Below the pieces are notes generated by a model. That model was not told the DNA's origin. It worked only from the letters and a program-made list of their open reading frames with translations, and ran no database searches. Source: an uncultured Chloroflexales bacterium (GTDB taxonomy: Bacteria; Chloroflexota; Chloroflexia; Chloroflexales; Chloroflexaceae). Taken from it: DNA of 43,118 nt. The position numbers were made by a program, and so were the translations under genes. Location of the stretch: the NCBI GenBank assembly GCA_937925925.1, contig CALANA010000145.1:1-43118 (forward strand). Reading direction: 5' to 3'. Below, piece after piece: positions 7,876-15,964 of this stretch (positions within the stretch are counted from its first letter, which is position 1; every line of letters starts with the position of its first letter).

Positions 7876-9189
7876 ATGCAACCGGATAAACGCTATCGTA
7901 TCATCGGCGGACGCCAGCTTTATGGCACGGTGTCTGTTGCCGGTGCCAAGAACGCTATCGGCAAGCAGTTAGTGGCTTCGCTTCTGACGGAGGAGCCATG
8001 TATCCTCAGTAATATTCCGCGTATTACCGAGATCAGCACTATCCTGGAAATGCTGGAAAATGTCGGAACGACGCATGAATGGCTGAATGACAGTACGCTC
8101 CGGGTTCAAACGGCGCATATTGCCAGTACCGTGGTCAGTCAGAAGTATTCCGGGTTTAATCGCATTCCGATTCTGTTATTAAGCCCGTTGCTGCATCGTG
8201 CCGGCGAGGTGACGGTACCAACAGTGGGCGGATGCAAAATCGGCCCACGCCCGGTTGATTTTCATATGAACGCGCTAGAAGCTATGGGTGCGACCATCGC
8301 CGTTGCAGATGATCGGTATCGGGCGACCACGCAGGAGTTGCATGGTACAACGATCCGACTGCCCTATCCCAGCGTGGGGGCCACCGAGAATATTATTATT
8401 GCCGCCACCCTGGCGCGTGGCACGACGGTTATTGAAAACGCCGCCGTCGAACCAGAAGTGATCGATACCATTCTGTTCCTACAAAAGATGGGCGCATTGA
8501 TCCAGGTGGATGTTGACCGGCGCGTCATTATCGAGGGAGTGCCGAAATTGCACGGTGTGGGGCATCGCGTCATGACTGATCGGATCGAAGTGGCTTCTTT
8601 TGCAGCAGCGGCACTGGCAACGGACGGGCGCATCACCGTGCGCCATGCGCAACAGGAACACATGATTTCGTTCTTAAACACACTACGCAAAGCAGGTGGC
8701 GACTACACCGTCGATGAGCAGGGCATAACCTTTTTCCGCCGTGAACGCACCCTGCGCGGTACGCATATCGAAACCGATGTGCATCCAGGGTTTATGACCG
8801 ACTGGCAGCAACCGTTTGTGGTACTGCTCACGCAGGCGCAGGGTGTGTCGGTGGTACATGAAACGGTGTATGAGAATCGGTTTGGCTATACCCAGGCGTT
8901 GTGTCAGATGGGGGCCGATATCGATCTCTCAACAGCCTGCCTGGGGAGCAAACCCTGCCGTTTTCTCAATCGGGATCACCTGCACAGTTGTATTGTGCGC
9001 GGGCCAACGAAACTGCATGGTGCAAACATCACTATTCCCGATCTCCGTGCTGGTTTTGCCTATCTCATTGCGGCCCTGGTGGCCGAAGGCGTCAGTGAGC
9101 TAAGTGGTATTCGCTATATTGAACGCGGATATGCCGATGTGCCAGAGAAACTGCGTGCGATTGGAGCTGCGGTGGAGGTGCTGACGTAG
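7876..9189 (+). CDS. murA: UDP-N-acetylglucosamine 1-carboxyvinyltransferase (MurA-type)
   Basis: The product is 437 aa, close to the usual 420-430. It catalyses transfer of enolpyruvyl from PEP to UDP-GlcNAc, the first committed step of peptidoglycan synthesis in the cytoplasm. Visible key residues: Lys25-Asn26 in VAGAKNA, Arg96 in NRIPILLL, and catalytic Cys120 in VGGCKIGPRPVDFH (equivalent to E. coli Cys115, fosfomycin-sensitive form). The C-terminal half has the second EPSP-synthase-like domain, with DLRAGFAYLIAALVAEG. The sequence is rather divergent, so a MurA paralogue with another acceptor is possible. Confidence 0.88.
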   Translation: MQPDKRYRIIGGRQLYGTVSVAGAKNAIGKQLVASLLTEEPCILSNIPRITEISTILEMLENVGTTHEWLNDSTLRVQTAHIASTVVSQKYSGFNRIPILLLSPLLHRAGEVTVPTVGGCKIGPRPVDFHMNALEAMGATIAVADDRYRATTQELHGTTIRLPYPSVGATENIIIAATLARGTTVIENAAVEPEVIDTILFLQKMGALIQVDVDRRVIIEGVPKLHGVGHRVMTDRIEVASFAAAALATDGRITVRHAQQEHMISFLNTLRKAGGDYTVDEQGITFFRRERTLRGTHIETDVHPGFMTDWQQPFVVLLTQAQGVSVVHETVYENRFGYTQALCQMGADIDLSTACLGSKPCRFLNRDHLHSCIVRGPTKLHGANITIPDLRAGFAYLIAALVAEGVSELSGIRYIERGYADVPEKLRAIGAAVEVLT

Positions 9190-9214
9190 CAGGCATTCCA
9201 CTGCTCGCCTACAC

Positions 9215-9249
9215 AGATGGGAGGTAAGGTATGGTGCGTCCCATCTTTA
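9215..9249 (+). terminator. Probable terminator after murA
   Basis: AGATGGGA (9215-9222) pairs with TCCCATCT (9239-9246) and is followed by a short T-run, 26 nt after the murA stop. The 16-nt loop is large, so efficiency is uncertain. Confidence 0.5.
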
Positions 9250-9289
9250 CTGCAAGGTAAGGTTGTTTCCGGCATTGCTTGTCACTCGC

Positions 9290-9697
9290 TCACTCTGTCT
9301 CGTCGCTGAAATCGGGGAAAATACCGATCGGGCCGTCCTCGGAGATAACCATCGCCATGCACCAATGACTCATTGTGTGCGCTAGCTGCACATAGCGTAG
9401 CGTTGAATTATAGCGCGAGCCGTGCAACGAACGTCCCTGATCGCGTACAACCGCCAGGAATTCTTCAACCAGCGCGTGCAGCAGCAAACAGGCCGTCGGG
9501 TGGGCATCATTGTCGGTGTTGCGCTTGAGCGCATAATACGAATCCCAGCTCATTTGCCATAATTGCAGGACACAAAACACCAGATAGCCCTCAAGTTCCA
9601 CTGGCCAGTCCACAAACGACTGCCTACCGCGCTCGGTATCTTCCGCTTGTAGCACCTGTTCCAGCGCCACTTTCCAGGCACGGAAGTAAATGTTCAC
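9290..9697 (-). CDS. Hypothetical protein; start codon supplied by a repeat element
   Basis: The product is 135 aa, with no family recognised. It is rich in aromatic residues and helices (LEGYLVFCVLQLWQMSWDSYYALKRN is one helical stretch; LLLHALVEEFLAVV another). It has a few His and Cys residues but no clear metal motif. The only plausible start is GTG 9697, preceded by AGGAG four nt upstream. Both the GTG and its ribosome-binding site lie inside the terminal repeat of the 112-bp element at 9686-9797. The original 5' end may therefore have been replaced by the insertion. Confidence 0.5.
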   Translation of the reverse strand: MNIYFRAWKVALEQVLQAEDTERGRQSFVDWPVELEGYLVFCVLQLWQMSWDSYYALKRNTDNDAHPTACLLLHALVEEFLAVVRDQGRSLHGSRYNSTLRYVQLAHTMSHWCMAMVISEDGPIGIFPDFSDETE

Positions 9698-9797
9698 TTT
9701 TCTCCTGGGAGCGCGGACAGCTTGACCTCGTCTACGGGATAGAGGGCGTCCCGCCCTTGCTTCCAGGAGTGCGTGTTACCCAGGTGTGAACACTTAC
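9686..9797. mobile_element. 112-bp MITE-like element, family B
   Basis: Ends GTAAATGTTCAC (9686-9697) and GTGAACACTTAC (9786-9797) are inverted repeats with one mismatch. Inside is the CTCCTGGGAGCG ... TTCCAGGAG arrangement shared with 17098-17212, 18112-18293, 22312-22523 and 27537-27649. Read outward, one end is AGGAG-AAAA-GTG, a ready-made translation start. No transposase is encoded. Confidence 0.6.
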
Positions 9798-9900
9798 GCA
9801 CGCAATTCGCTCTGGCTCATCTGACTACTTTGTGTCATAGTATACAGGGAGAGCCAGTTTTGATCGGGAATGCGTGACCGGAGTCTGGTGACTATGTGGG

Positions 9901-10034
9901 GTACATGCATAACCGTTCAGGTGGGGTGGTTGGGCGGGGCACGACCCCGGCCGGAGGTTCCCGGGGTTGCGCGGGGGCCTGCGGCCCCCGCAACCCCCGC
10001 TGGCGAAAGTCCCCCTGAACGGTTACGTACATGC
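9901..10034. mobile_element. 117-bp MITE-like element, copy 2, with target duplication
   Basis: The element runs about 9909-10026, from TAACCGTTCAGGTGGGG to CCTGAACGGTTAC, flanked by GTACATGC on both sides (9901-9908, 10027-10034). Its first base is A instead of G. The internal stem GGGCGGGG/CCCCGGCC has one mismatch, and the central G/C stem is intact. Orientation matches copy 4 and is opposite to copies 1 and 3. Confidence 0.85.
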
Positions 10035-10145
10035 TCAAGATTCGCAATCACATAGTCGATATCTCGATATCTTTTGCGTCTGCTACGTCTGCTGCGGGAA
10101 AAACGTCTCTTTATTGTACATTATCATAGGGAGTATCGAAAACTA

Positions 10146-13100
10146 ATGATCACCGATCCAGCAAAAGTTCAATGGACAATCCGTGTCAGCCGTATTGTAA
10201 GCCTGACCCGTGCCATTGCATTGGGCAGTAGTATAACGATCGGGTTGGGAATCTTTATTTTAATCGGGTTCTTTTTGCAGGAAGAAGGTGCGCAGGTACC
10301 ACGTGCCTATCTTGCGGCTGCCGTGCTGTTTGTGCCTATTGCCTTGATCTATGCCGAGCGTTCCACCATCACCCCTGGGCCAGGAGGGCCTTTTGCACTG
10401 GCCCGTGCGGGTGGTCTGAACTGGCGCACCTTTATAATCGGGTGGCTGCTGCTGGGCGGGCATCTGGTGTTGATTGCACTGCTGGGGTGGGGCTGTGCGT
10501 TGTATCTGGGTATTGGCCTGGAGCATTTGCTCGATATCAGGCTGAATGTGCGCTGGCTGGCACCCATCATTATCGTGATTGTGGCGCTTAACGATCTAAT
10601 CGGCACTCAGGGCGGCTGGCGATTGCGCACATTGATCACCTACGGCAGTATGGTACTTCTGCTGGTGATTGTCGCCTGGTCGTGGTCATGGCTATTATCT
10701 CCATTACCATTGGTGCCGTTGCATAACAGGAGTACGCTGGCACTGCTGCGCATCGTCGCGTTAATGGCGGCCAGTCTGTGGGGATTGCTATTCGTACTGG
10801 ATAGTCGTGACGAACTGCGCCAGGTAGAACGATCATTGCTGCCAGCGCTGTTGACACCGCTCTTACTCAGTGGCATCATTGGCGTCATCGTGGCTACTAC
10901 TGAAGTATACATGGCATCCGTTATTGATAGTGAGCGACCTATGCTGGCACCACTGGCGACTCATACTGGTGCGGCCGGGGCTGTGTTCTTTGAAATCGTC
11001 ACCGTATCATGTGGGGTGTTGATCAGCCTGATCGCGCTGGATCGGGCCATGGTGACTATGCTCCGTTTGATTGGGGCCATGGCACGGGATGGGTTTCTGC
11101 CGGAACAGATTCTGGTTATCTCACCCGGCTTTGGCACCCCGCTGATTGCACTCCGTATTCTGACACTGGGCAGTGCCATAGCCGCCGCTCTGCTGCCGAA
11201 GTTTGTGATGGTCGGGCTGGCAGCTCTGGCTTTTTTGTGGACAACCGGGTTGCTGAACATCTTTGACATCATGCGGCTTATCCCCCAACTACCTGAAGCA
11301 CGGCGGCTGAAATTGCCAGCATATCCGCTCTTTCCCATCCTGGCAGGTCTGATCTGTCTGGTTCTGAGCGTGTTTCTGCCGATTACGGTCATTTTAGTGG
11401 CCGCCGGCTGGTTGCTGATGGGTACCCTGTACTATGTGCGCTATGGATACACCGGAACCCTTGCCGCTCGTCGCCGTGAGTCGGTGGTGGGCGAGGTAGC
11501 CATGGCTACGCAGCAGAGTGTTTATACCGTCTTGATTGGTATTGCCAACCCGGAAACGGCTCCAGCACTGATCCGTGCAGGGGTGCGCCTGGTGCGGCCT
11601 TATAAAGGCCGCGTGCTGGTGCTGGGCGTGGCGACATTTCCCGATCAGGTGCCACAATATATCCAACGCCAGTTTGCCCAGGAGCAACTGAACGACCTGC
11701 ATGCGTTGATTCAGGACATGCCCGACATTGATGTACCGATCGAGGCGCTGGTACGTCTGGCCCAGCGCCCGGTTGATGGAATTCTAGGAACGGCCCAGGA
11801 AGAGAAAGTTGACCTGCTTTTGCTGGGATGGGAAGGGCAGCATCACGGTTCGTTTGACCTCGGCCCTTTGCTTGACCCGGTGGTGCGTATGGCGACCTGT
11901 GATGTGGTGGTGCTACGTGGTACATTATCTGAGCATATAACCAGTGTTCTGGTGCCGACGATCGACAGCCCCAACTCGATCGCTGCTATCAAGCTCGCCC
12001 AGAATCTGTTCAATGGAAGCGCAGGACATGTAGTGGCGATGCATCTGGTACAGGATGCGTCGTATGTTCCTAATTATATGCAGCAGGCGCAAAAACGGTT
12101 GCAGGCAATTGTCAAAGAAATCGGTGGTAATCCGCCGGTTGAAGCGCGGGTTATTCCTGCCGATGATATCGTAGGGGAGATTGTGAAAGCAGCGCCCGAC
12201 TTTGATATACTGCTGCTGGGCGCATCGCAGGGCGGTGTCCTGGATCAGGATATTTTTGGGGGGCTACCGGTCGCAGTAGCACGACAATCGGCGCGCCCGG
12301 TGTTGCTGGTGAAGCACTACGAGGGCACACGCCGCTTCTGGTTGCGCCGGGCCTGGGAAGTCCTCTCGGGGCCATTTCCGAGCCTGCCCCCACTGGAACG
12401 TTCGGAAATCTATCAACAAATGCGGCGGGCAGCGCATCCGAGCGTAGACTTCTTTATCTTGATAACGCTCTCGGCCATGATTGCCACGCTGGGGTTGTTG
12501 CAGGGCAGTCCGGCGGTGATCATCGGTGCCATGCTGGTTGCCCCACTGATGAGTCCCATCCTCTCTATGGGCATGAGCATTGTCCAGGGCGACTTGCGTA
12601 TGCTGCGCGTCTCGGCGCGTTCAACGTTATCTGGGATTGCGCTGGCAATTGGTGTGAGTATTATCATTACCTTTATTACCCCGGCCACCATTGCCACGGC
12701 TGAAATTCTGGCCCGTACACGTCCCAATCTGCTAGATCTCCTGGTCGCACTGGCGTCAGGTGCAGCCGGCGGGTATGCCATCGCTCGCAAAGAAGTCGCT
12801 TCGGCTCTACCGGGGGTTGCCATTGCTGCGGCACTGGTGCCTCCACTGTGTGTGGTTGGCTATGGCATCGCTGTAGGACAACTGAACATTGCCGGTGGCT
12901 CACTGCTCCTCTTTACCACCAACCTGCTGGCGATTGTAGTCTCGGCATCTGTGATCTTCTTGTTGTTAGGCTTTCGACCATTGCACTCGCGTTTGCGCAA
13001 GCAAGTACAGCTCAAGTTTCTGCTGTTCTTTACAGCACTGATCATGATTTCGCTGCCTTTGTGGTTCTTTTCGAGTGTGGCTATTGACCAGATTACCCGC

Positions 13101-13376
13101 CAACAGCAGGTTGAGAGTTTTCTCAATCGGGAGATTGATCCACAGATCATGCAGATTTCTAATATCAGTGTGGAAAAGATCGGCGAGGATCTGGTGGTCT
13201 ATGCTACGATCTATGCCCTGTCCGAATTTACACCAGCCGAAGTCACGGCACTGGAGAATGAATTGAGCGAGACCCTGGATATGCCAGTTGAATTGCGGGT
13301 CACCGTGCTACAGGCCGTCCTGTTACCGCATAATGTGAGCATCCAACCAACACCCGATGTCCTGACAAAACCATAA
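10146..13376 (+). CDS. APC-type permease fused to two UspA domains and a DUF389 domain
   Basis: The product is about 1076 aa from ATG 10146, which I prefer to an in-frame TTG at 10074 because it directly precedes the first similarity (GGGAG lies 12 nt upstream). Four modules follow in order. First, residues ~15-440 form an amino-acid/polyamine permease-like membrane domain (SSITIGLGIFILIG, PGPGGPFALARAGG). Second and third, ~465-600 and ~605-735 are two UspA nucleotide-binding-like domains (VDLLLLGWEG, FDILLLGASQGG). Fourth, ~765-970 is a DUF389 membrane domain (SPAVIIGAMLVAPLMSPIL, ALPGVAIAAALVPPLCV), followed by a soluble tail to the C-terminus. A transporter gated by nucleotide-binding Usp domains is plausible; the substrate is unknown. 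Confidence 0.85.
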   Translation: MITDPAKVQWTIRVSRIVSLTRAIALGSSITIGLGIFILIGFFLQEEGAQVPRAYLAAAVLFVPIALIYAERSTITPGPGGPFALARAGGLNWRTFIIGWLLLGGHLVLIALLGWGCALYLGIGLEHLLDIRLNVRWLAPIIIVIVALNDLIGTQGGWRLRTLITYGSMVLLLVIVAWSWSWLLSPLPLVPLHNRSTLALLRIVALMAASLWGLLFVLDSRDELRQVERSLLPALLTPLLLSGIIGVIVATTEVYMASVIDSERPMLAPLATHTGAAGAVFFEIVTVSCGVLISLIALDRAMVTMLRLIGAMARDGFLPEQILVISPGFGTPLIALRILTLGSAIAAALLPKFVMVGLAALAFLWTTGLLNIFDIMRLIPQLPEARRLKLPAYPLFPILAGLICLVLSVFLPITVILVAAGWLLMGTLYYVRYGYTGTLAARRRESVVGEVAMATQQSVYTVLIGIANPETAPALIRAGVRLVRPYKGRVLVLGVATFPDQVPQYIQRQFAQEQLNDLHALIQDMPDIDVPIEALVRLAQRPVDGILGTAQEEKVDLLLLGWEGQHHGSFDLGPLLDPVVRMATCDVVVLRGTLSEHITSVLVPTIDSPNSIAAIKLAQNLFNGSAGHVVAMHLVQDASYVPNYMQQAQKRLQAIVKEIGGNPPVEARVIPADDIVGEIVKAAPDFDILLLGASQGGVLDQDIFGGLPVAVARQSARPVLLVKHYEGTRRFWLRRAWEVLSGPFPSLPPLERSEIYQQMRRAAHPSVDFFILITLSAMIATLGLLQGSPAVIIGAMLVAPLMSPILSMGMSIVQGDLRMLRVSARSTLSGIALAIGVSIIITFITPATIATAEILARTRPNLLDLLVALASGAAGGYAIARKEVASALPGVAIAAALVPPLCVVGYGIAVGQLNIAGGSLLLFTTNLLAIVVSASVIFLLLGFRPLHSRLRKQVQLKFLLFFTALIMISLPLWFFSSVAIDQITRQQQVESFLNREIDPQIMQISNISVEKIGEDLVVYATIYALSEFTPAEVTALENELSETLDMPVELRVTVLQAVLLPHNVSIQPTPDVLTKP

Positions 13377-13571
13377 CTACTGATGATACGGAGTGGACGT
13401 TATACGTGGGGCGTCTGGTGCATTAAGACACGTCAGTAGCAGTAGCGTATCCTTCCGAGCAGACAGTTCAGGCCCGGTACCCCATTCGGCACGATAGGTC
13501 AGCAGCGTGCCCAACATTCTGGCCTGTAGCGCGTCGCTCTGGTGCGTGTTCCAGAAAGAAGCTGCACATGC
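13377..13571 (-). pseudogene. Possible 3' remnant of an unrecognised gene
   Basis: An open minus-strand frame of about 64 codons ends in TAG at 13379-13377, immediately next to the stop of the permease fusion. It reads like real protein (SFWNTHQSDALQARMLGTLL, then TYRAEWGTGPELSARKDTLL) but has no start codon or ribosome-binding site. I do not recognise the family. It may equally be chance. Confidence 0.3.
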
Positions 13572-13663
13572 AAATCTAATACACCTTAATATTAAGAATT
13601 GCCATCTGTTTTATTGAGTAGAGCAATCCTACATCCGTTGTGAAGTCCCCCGGGCTTGTAGCC

Positions 13664-13709
13664 ATGGTCTCAGTTCGTCCCGGCTTCAGTCGGAACGAAG
13701 CGAGACCAT
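13664..13709 (-). terminator. Hairpin downstream of hypothetical gene
   Basis: ATGGTCTC (13664-13671) pairs with GAGACCAT (13702-13709), with further partial pairing of TTCGT with ACGAA inside. It is 16 nt beyond the stop of the minus-strand gene. There is no U-tract. Confidence 0.4.
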
Positions 13710-13724
13710 GAGATCACAGGTTTG

Positions 13725-14168
13725 CTAAACCAGTTCAAACCGCTCGGTATCAGCTTCAAGATCGCTCTCGGTCATATTCTTCAACCACGAGATAGCAACA
13801 CCTTCGACCGTAGAAGCGGTGTCGTTGTCATCACACTCAGCAACATCATCCACATCGAGATCGGCCATAATTGGGCCATAATTATGTGTCCATGCAATCA
13901 GTTCATCAATTGAATACCACCCTGATCGATAGCGGACTTGATCGGTTGGATTAAGCCAGAAACAAATCTGCCCATCTTTCCACTGCCAACACTCCAGGGA
14001 GTGCCAGTGTTTGCCTTGATCGCTCAAGGTGATCTTAACTTCTTCGAGCAACCGAAGCAGTTCTGTCAAGTTTAGTCGCGCTGTATTACGCATCTGGAGC
14101 AACCGACGGTTGCAGGCATCGCGCAGGTGTTCCAGTTCTTCGACAGTTAATAACTCGATGTCGATCAT
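13725..14168 (-). CDS. Hypothetical protein, helical N-terminus and acidic C-terminus
   Basis: The product is 147 aa. ATG 14168 is chosen because GGGAG stands 5 nt upstream. The N-terminal ~55 residues are helical and charged (LLTVEELEHLRDACNRRLLQ). A Trp-rich centre follows (LECWQWKDGQICFWLNPTDQ, then YRSGWYSIDELIAW), and then a strongly acidic tail (DLDVDDVAECDDND). No known family is recognised. The N-terminus could be a short coiled coil for oligomerisation. Confidence 0.55.
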   Translation of the reverse strand: MIDIELLTVEELEHLRDACNRRLLQMRNTARLNLTELLRLLEEVKITLSDQGKHWHSLECWQWKDGQICFWLNPTDQVRYRSGWYSIDELIAWTHNYGPIMADLDVDDVAECDDNDTASTVEGVAISWLKNMTESDLEADTERFELV

Positions 14169-14354
14169 GCGTTCTCCCTTCTGTAAGGCCCATCCCACTA
14201 TCATGATACTCTATTTTTCGCCGAAATGACCAGTTCTGATCAAAATTGTCAGATTTTTCATAAAAACCCAGAAAAATAGTGACATCTATCCAGGAGGTCA
14301 GGGCAGTGGGTGTATAAAAGATACAACGGGTTGCTCTAGACTGTCCGATCAAGG

Positions 14355-14486
14355 CACGAACGTGTAACCGTTCAGGGGAACGTTCGCCAGCGGGGGTTGT
14401 GGGGGCCGCAGGCCCCGCAACCCCGGGAACCTCTTGGAGCGGCACTGCTCGGCTAAACCAACCCACCTGAACGGTTACCACGAACG
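14355..14486. mobile_element. 117-bp MITE-like element, copy 3, with target duplication
   Basis: The element is 14364-14478, with ends GTAACCGTTCAGG / CCTGAACGGTTAC and direct duplication CACGAACG (14355-14362 and 14479-14486). It is the most diverged copy: the GGGCGGGG stem is replaced by GAGC...GCTC, and the central stem uses a G:U pair. Orientation is as in copy 1. Confidence 0.82.
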
Positions 14487-14688
14487 CTGCTACCAGGCTG
14501 CCTACTACCAGGACACATGCAGCCTGGATAGAGTTGCAATAGGCAGGTACCAACACTCGGAGTCGGCACATGGTCTGCCGGGATGCGATACGGGCGTGTC
14601 AACAGGGCAAGCACGCGACACAGCCCCGACAAAAAATCGATATCCGAAATGGGGCTAAAGGAACTTTGCAGGTAGTCTCTCCTAAAAC

Positions 14689-14697
14689 TGCTATAAT
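14689..14697 (+). promoter_or_regulatory. Extended -10 promoter element
   Basis: TGCTATAAT is a perfect extended -10 (TGn-TATAAT), about 76 bp before the small CDS at 14773. No good -35 is seen, as is common with extended -10 promoters. Confidence 0.6.
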
Positions 14698-14772
14698 AGC
14701 CGCCAGCATGTGAGGTATGGATGTTGGTGCCATGCGCACATCTAAACATACATAAAGGTGAGAGGGAGAGCT

Positions 14773-15018
14773 ATGTATTCTATTCACCCCCGTCCATCAG
14801 ACGATGAAGCTGCTGCGGCCCTGGCAGCCATCGCTGCCTATTTGCAGGATCAAGAATCCGAACAAACCGAGCCAGTCATAGATTGGCACTGGTTGGCCTC
14901 GACCAGGCTGATCGTCCAGGGTCTACAGCCAACCCGTTCACCGCACCGACCCACGTGGGGGCGTATCGAACGCCTGCGGCGGGCCGGATCGGGTAGCAGC
15001 GGGATCACCGGGCTATAG
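14773..15018 (+). CDS. Small protein resembling acyl-CoA carboxylase epsilon subunit
   Basis: The product is 81 aa. ATG 14773 has GGGAG 5 nt upstream. The arrangement DDEAAAALAAIAAYLQ, then WHWLASTRLIVQGLQPTR and PTWGRIERLRRAG, resembles the AccE/PccE-type epsilon subunit (an N-terminal helix followed by a W/R-rich C-terminal segment). Those subunits stabilise the biotin-dependent carboxylase complex. No carboxylase gene is nearby, so the assignment rests on pattern only. It has its own promoter and a strong terminator, so it is transcribed alone. Confidence 0.5.
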   Translation: MYSIHPRPSDDEAAAALAAIAAYLQDQESEQTEPVIDWHWLASTRLIVQGLQPTRSPHRPTWGRIERLRRAGSGSSGITGL

Positions 15019-15062
15019 TGTCGCGTATGACTGCTTATGTATAGGTGGTACGCCGTAGCTTG

Positions 15063-15104
15063 AAGTCCGTGCCCTGTTCGCCTGCGACAGGGCACGGACT
15101 TTTT
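15063..15104 (+). terminator. Rho-independent terminator
   Basis: AGTCCGTGCCCTG (15064-15076) and CAGGGCACGGACT (15088-15100) form a perfect 13-bp stem with an 11-nt loop, followed by TTTTC, 45 nt after the stop of the small CDS. Confidence 0.85.
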
Positions 15105-15370
15105 CTGTCCCCCCAATATTTTCGCCTACGAGGAAAATTGGGGGGGAATAAAGCGCTTCTTCCACGCTGCCGCAGGCGAAACAGACATTCTGTTTGAGCA
15201 ATGGCGTACATCCTGTCATATATACACGTTACGCGATGGAACGGTCAGTTCGCCTTTTCGCCTCCGGCAGAGCAATACTTTTCTGTCCGCTGAATCTTCT
15301 CCTACGACAAACATTTGAGAACTGGGAATAAAGCGTTTCTTACACACTGCCACAGGGGAAAAAGACGCTA
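15105..15370. repeat. Two family-C hairpin repeats in tandem
   Basis: About 15105-15185 has CCCCCCAATATTTTCG pairing with a complementary GGAAAATTGGGGGGG-like arm, followed by AAAGCGCTTCTTCCACGCTG. About 15265-15370 is a degraded second copy (AAAGCGTTTCTTACACACTG). Both share the CCGCAGGCGAAA-type tail of the family. Confidence 0.55.
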
Positions 15371-15473
15371 GTGACAAGCGACTACTTCCTCTCTCCCATA
15401 TGATGCGTACCTGTTTCAAATAACCTTGTGCTGTAACCCCAGATGAATACACATACATAGATTTGAGGCATAT

Positions 15474-15489
15474 ATGTCAGATCTGACAT
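15474..15489. promoter_or_regulatory. 16-bp perfect palindrome abutting a -35 box (operator candidate)
   Basis: ATGTCAGATCTGACAT is perfectly self-complementary and ends one base before TTGACA. A dimeric repressor or activator could bind here. Confidence 0.5.
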
Positions 15490-15518
15490 TTGACAAATGA
15501 ATGGCTTCGTGATATTTT
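15490..15518 (+). promoter_or_regulatory. Sigma-70 type promoter
   Basis: TTGACA (15490-15495), a 17-bp spacer, then TATTTT (15513-15518). It would drive the small membrane-protein gene at 15648 with a leader of about 120 nt. Confidence 0.55.
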
Positions 15519-15647
15519 ACGCAAACCGATGAACATGTAGCTCCAGATGTATCGCAAGTAGAGAGTCTATCGGCTTGATCTCTTTTGTCAAAGAAGATAG
15601 CAAGTTGACGCCAGTCGCTGTGCTGTAAATAAGGAAATGACATCACA

Positions 15648-15875
15648 ATGGAAGAGAAACTTGTCATTACGGCAAGAACCAGTCCGCATGCACAACAGAT
15701 CCATACCCTGGTTATTCACATCGCCGAAACATGCTCGGAAGAAACCATAATCCTCTGCCGAAAGAACGCCCGGGGGTGCTTCTGGTCACGTCTACTCCTC
15801 CAGCCCGCGAAGTCTCTCATTGTACTGGGCATCGTCATACTAGTACTCACAGCCGCTGGCTTTCTGTTCGGGTGA
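15648..15875 (+). CDS. Small tail-anchored membrane protein, hypothetical
   Basis: The product is 75 aa: a soluble N-terminal ~50 residues followed by one hydrophobic helix (SLIVLGIVILVLTAAGFLFG) at the very C-terminus, with Arg/Lys before it, as in a tail-anchored protein. Two cysteines (EETIILCRKNARGCFW) stand near the membrane. The ribosome-binding site is weak (AAGGAA 11 nt upstream). A promoter with an adjacent palindrome lies upstream and a strong hairpin downstream, which supports a real transcription unit. No family is recognised. Confidence 0.5.
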   Translation: MEEKLVITARTSPHAQQIHTLVIHIAETCSEETIILCRKNARGCFWSRLLLQPAKSLIVLGIVILVLTAAGFLFG

Positions 15876-15888
15876 TGGTCAACCCTCA

Positions 15889-15920
15889 GCAGAGGAGCGT
15901 CACAGACAGCGCTCCTCTGC
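15889..15920. terminator. Bidirectional-type hairpin between convergent genes
   Basis: GCAGAGGAGCG (15889-15899) and CGCTCCTCTGC (15910-15920) form a perfect 11-bp stem with a 10-nt loop, between the convergent genes ending at 15875 and 15965. It has no long U-run. Confidence 0.6.
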
Positions 15921-15964
15921 CGAGAGTTGAATTTCCACGACCTATACGCTGGCAGCAGTGTGCG

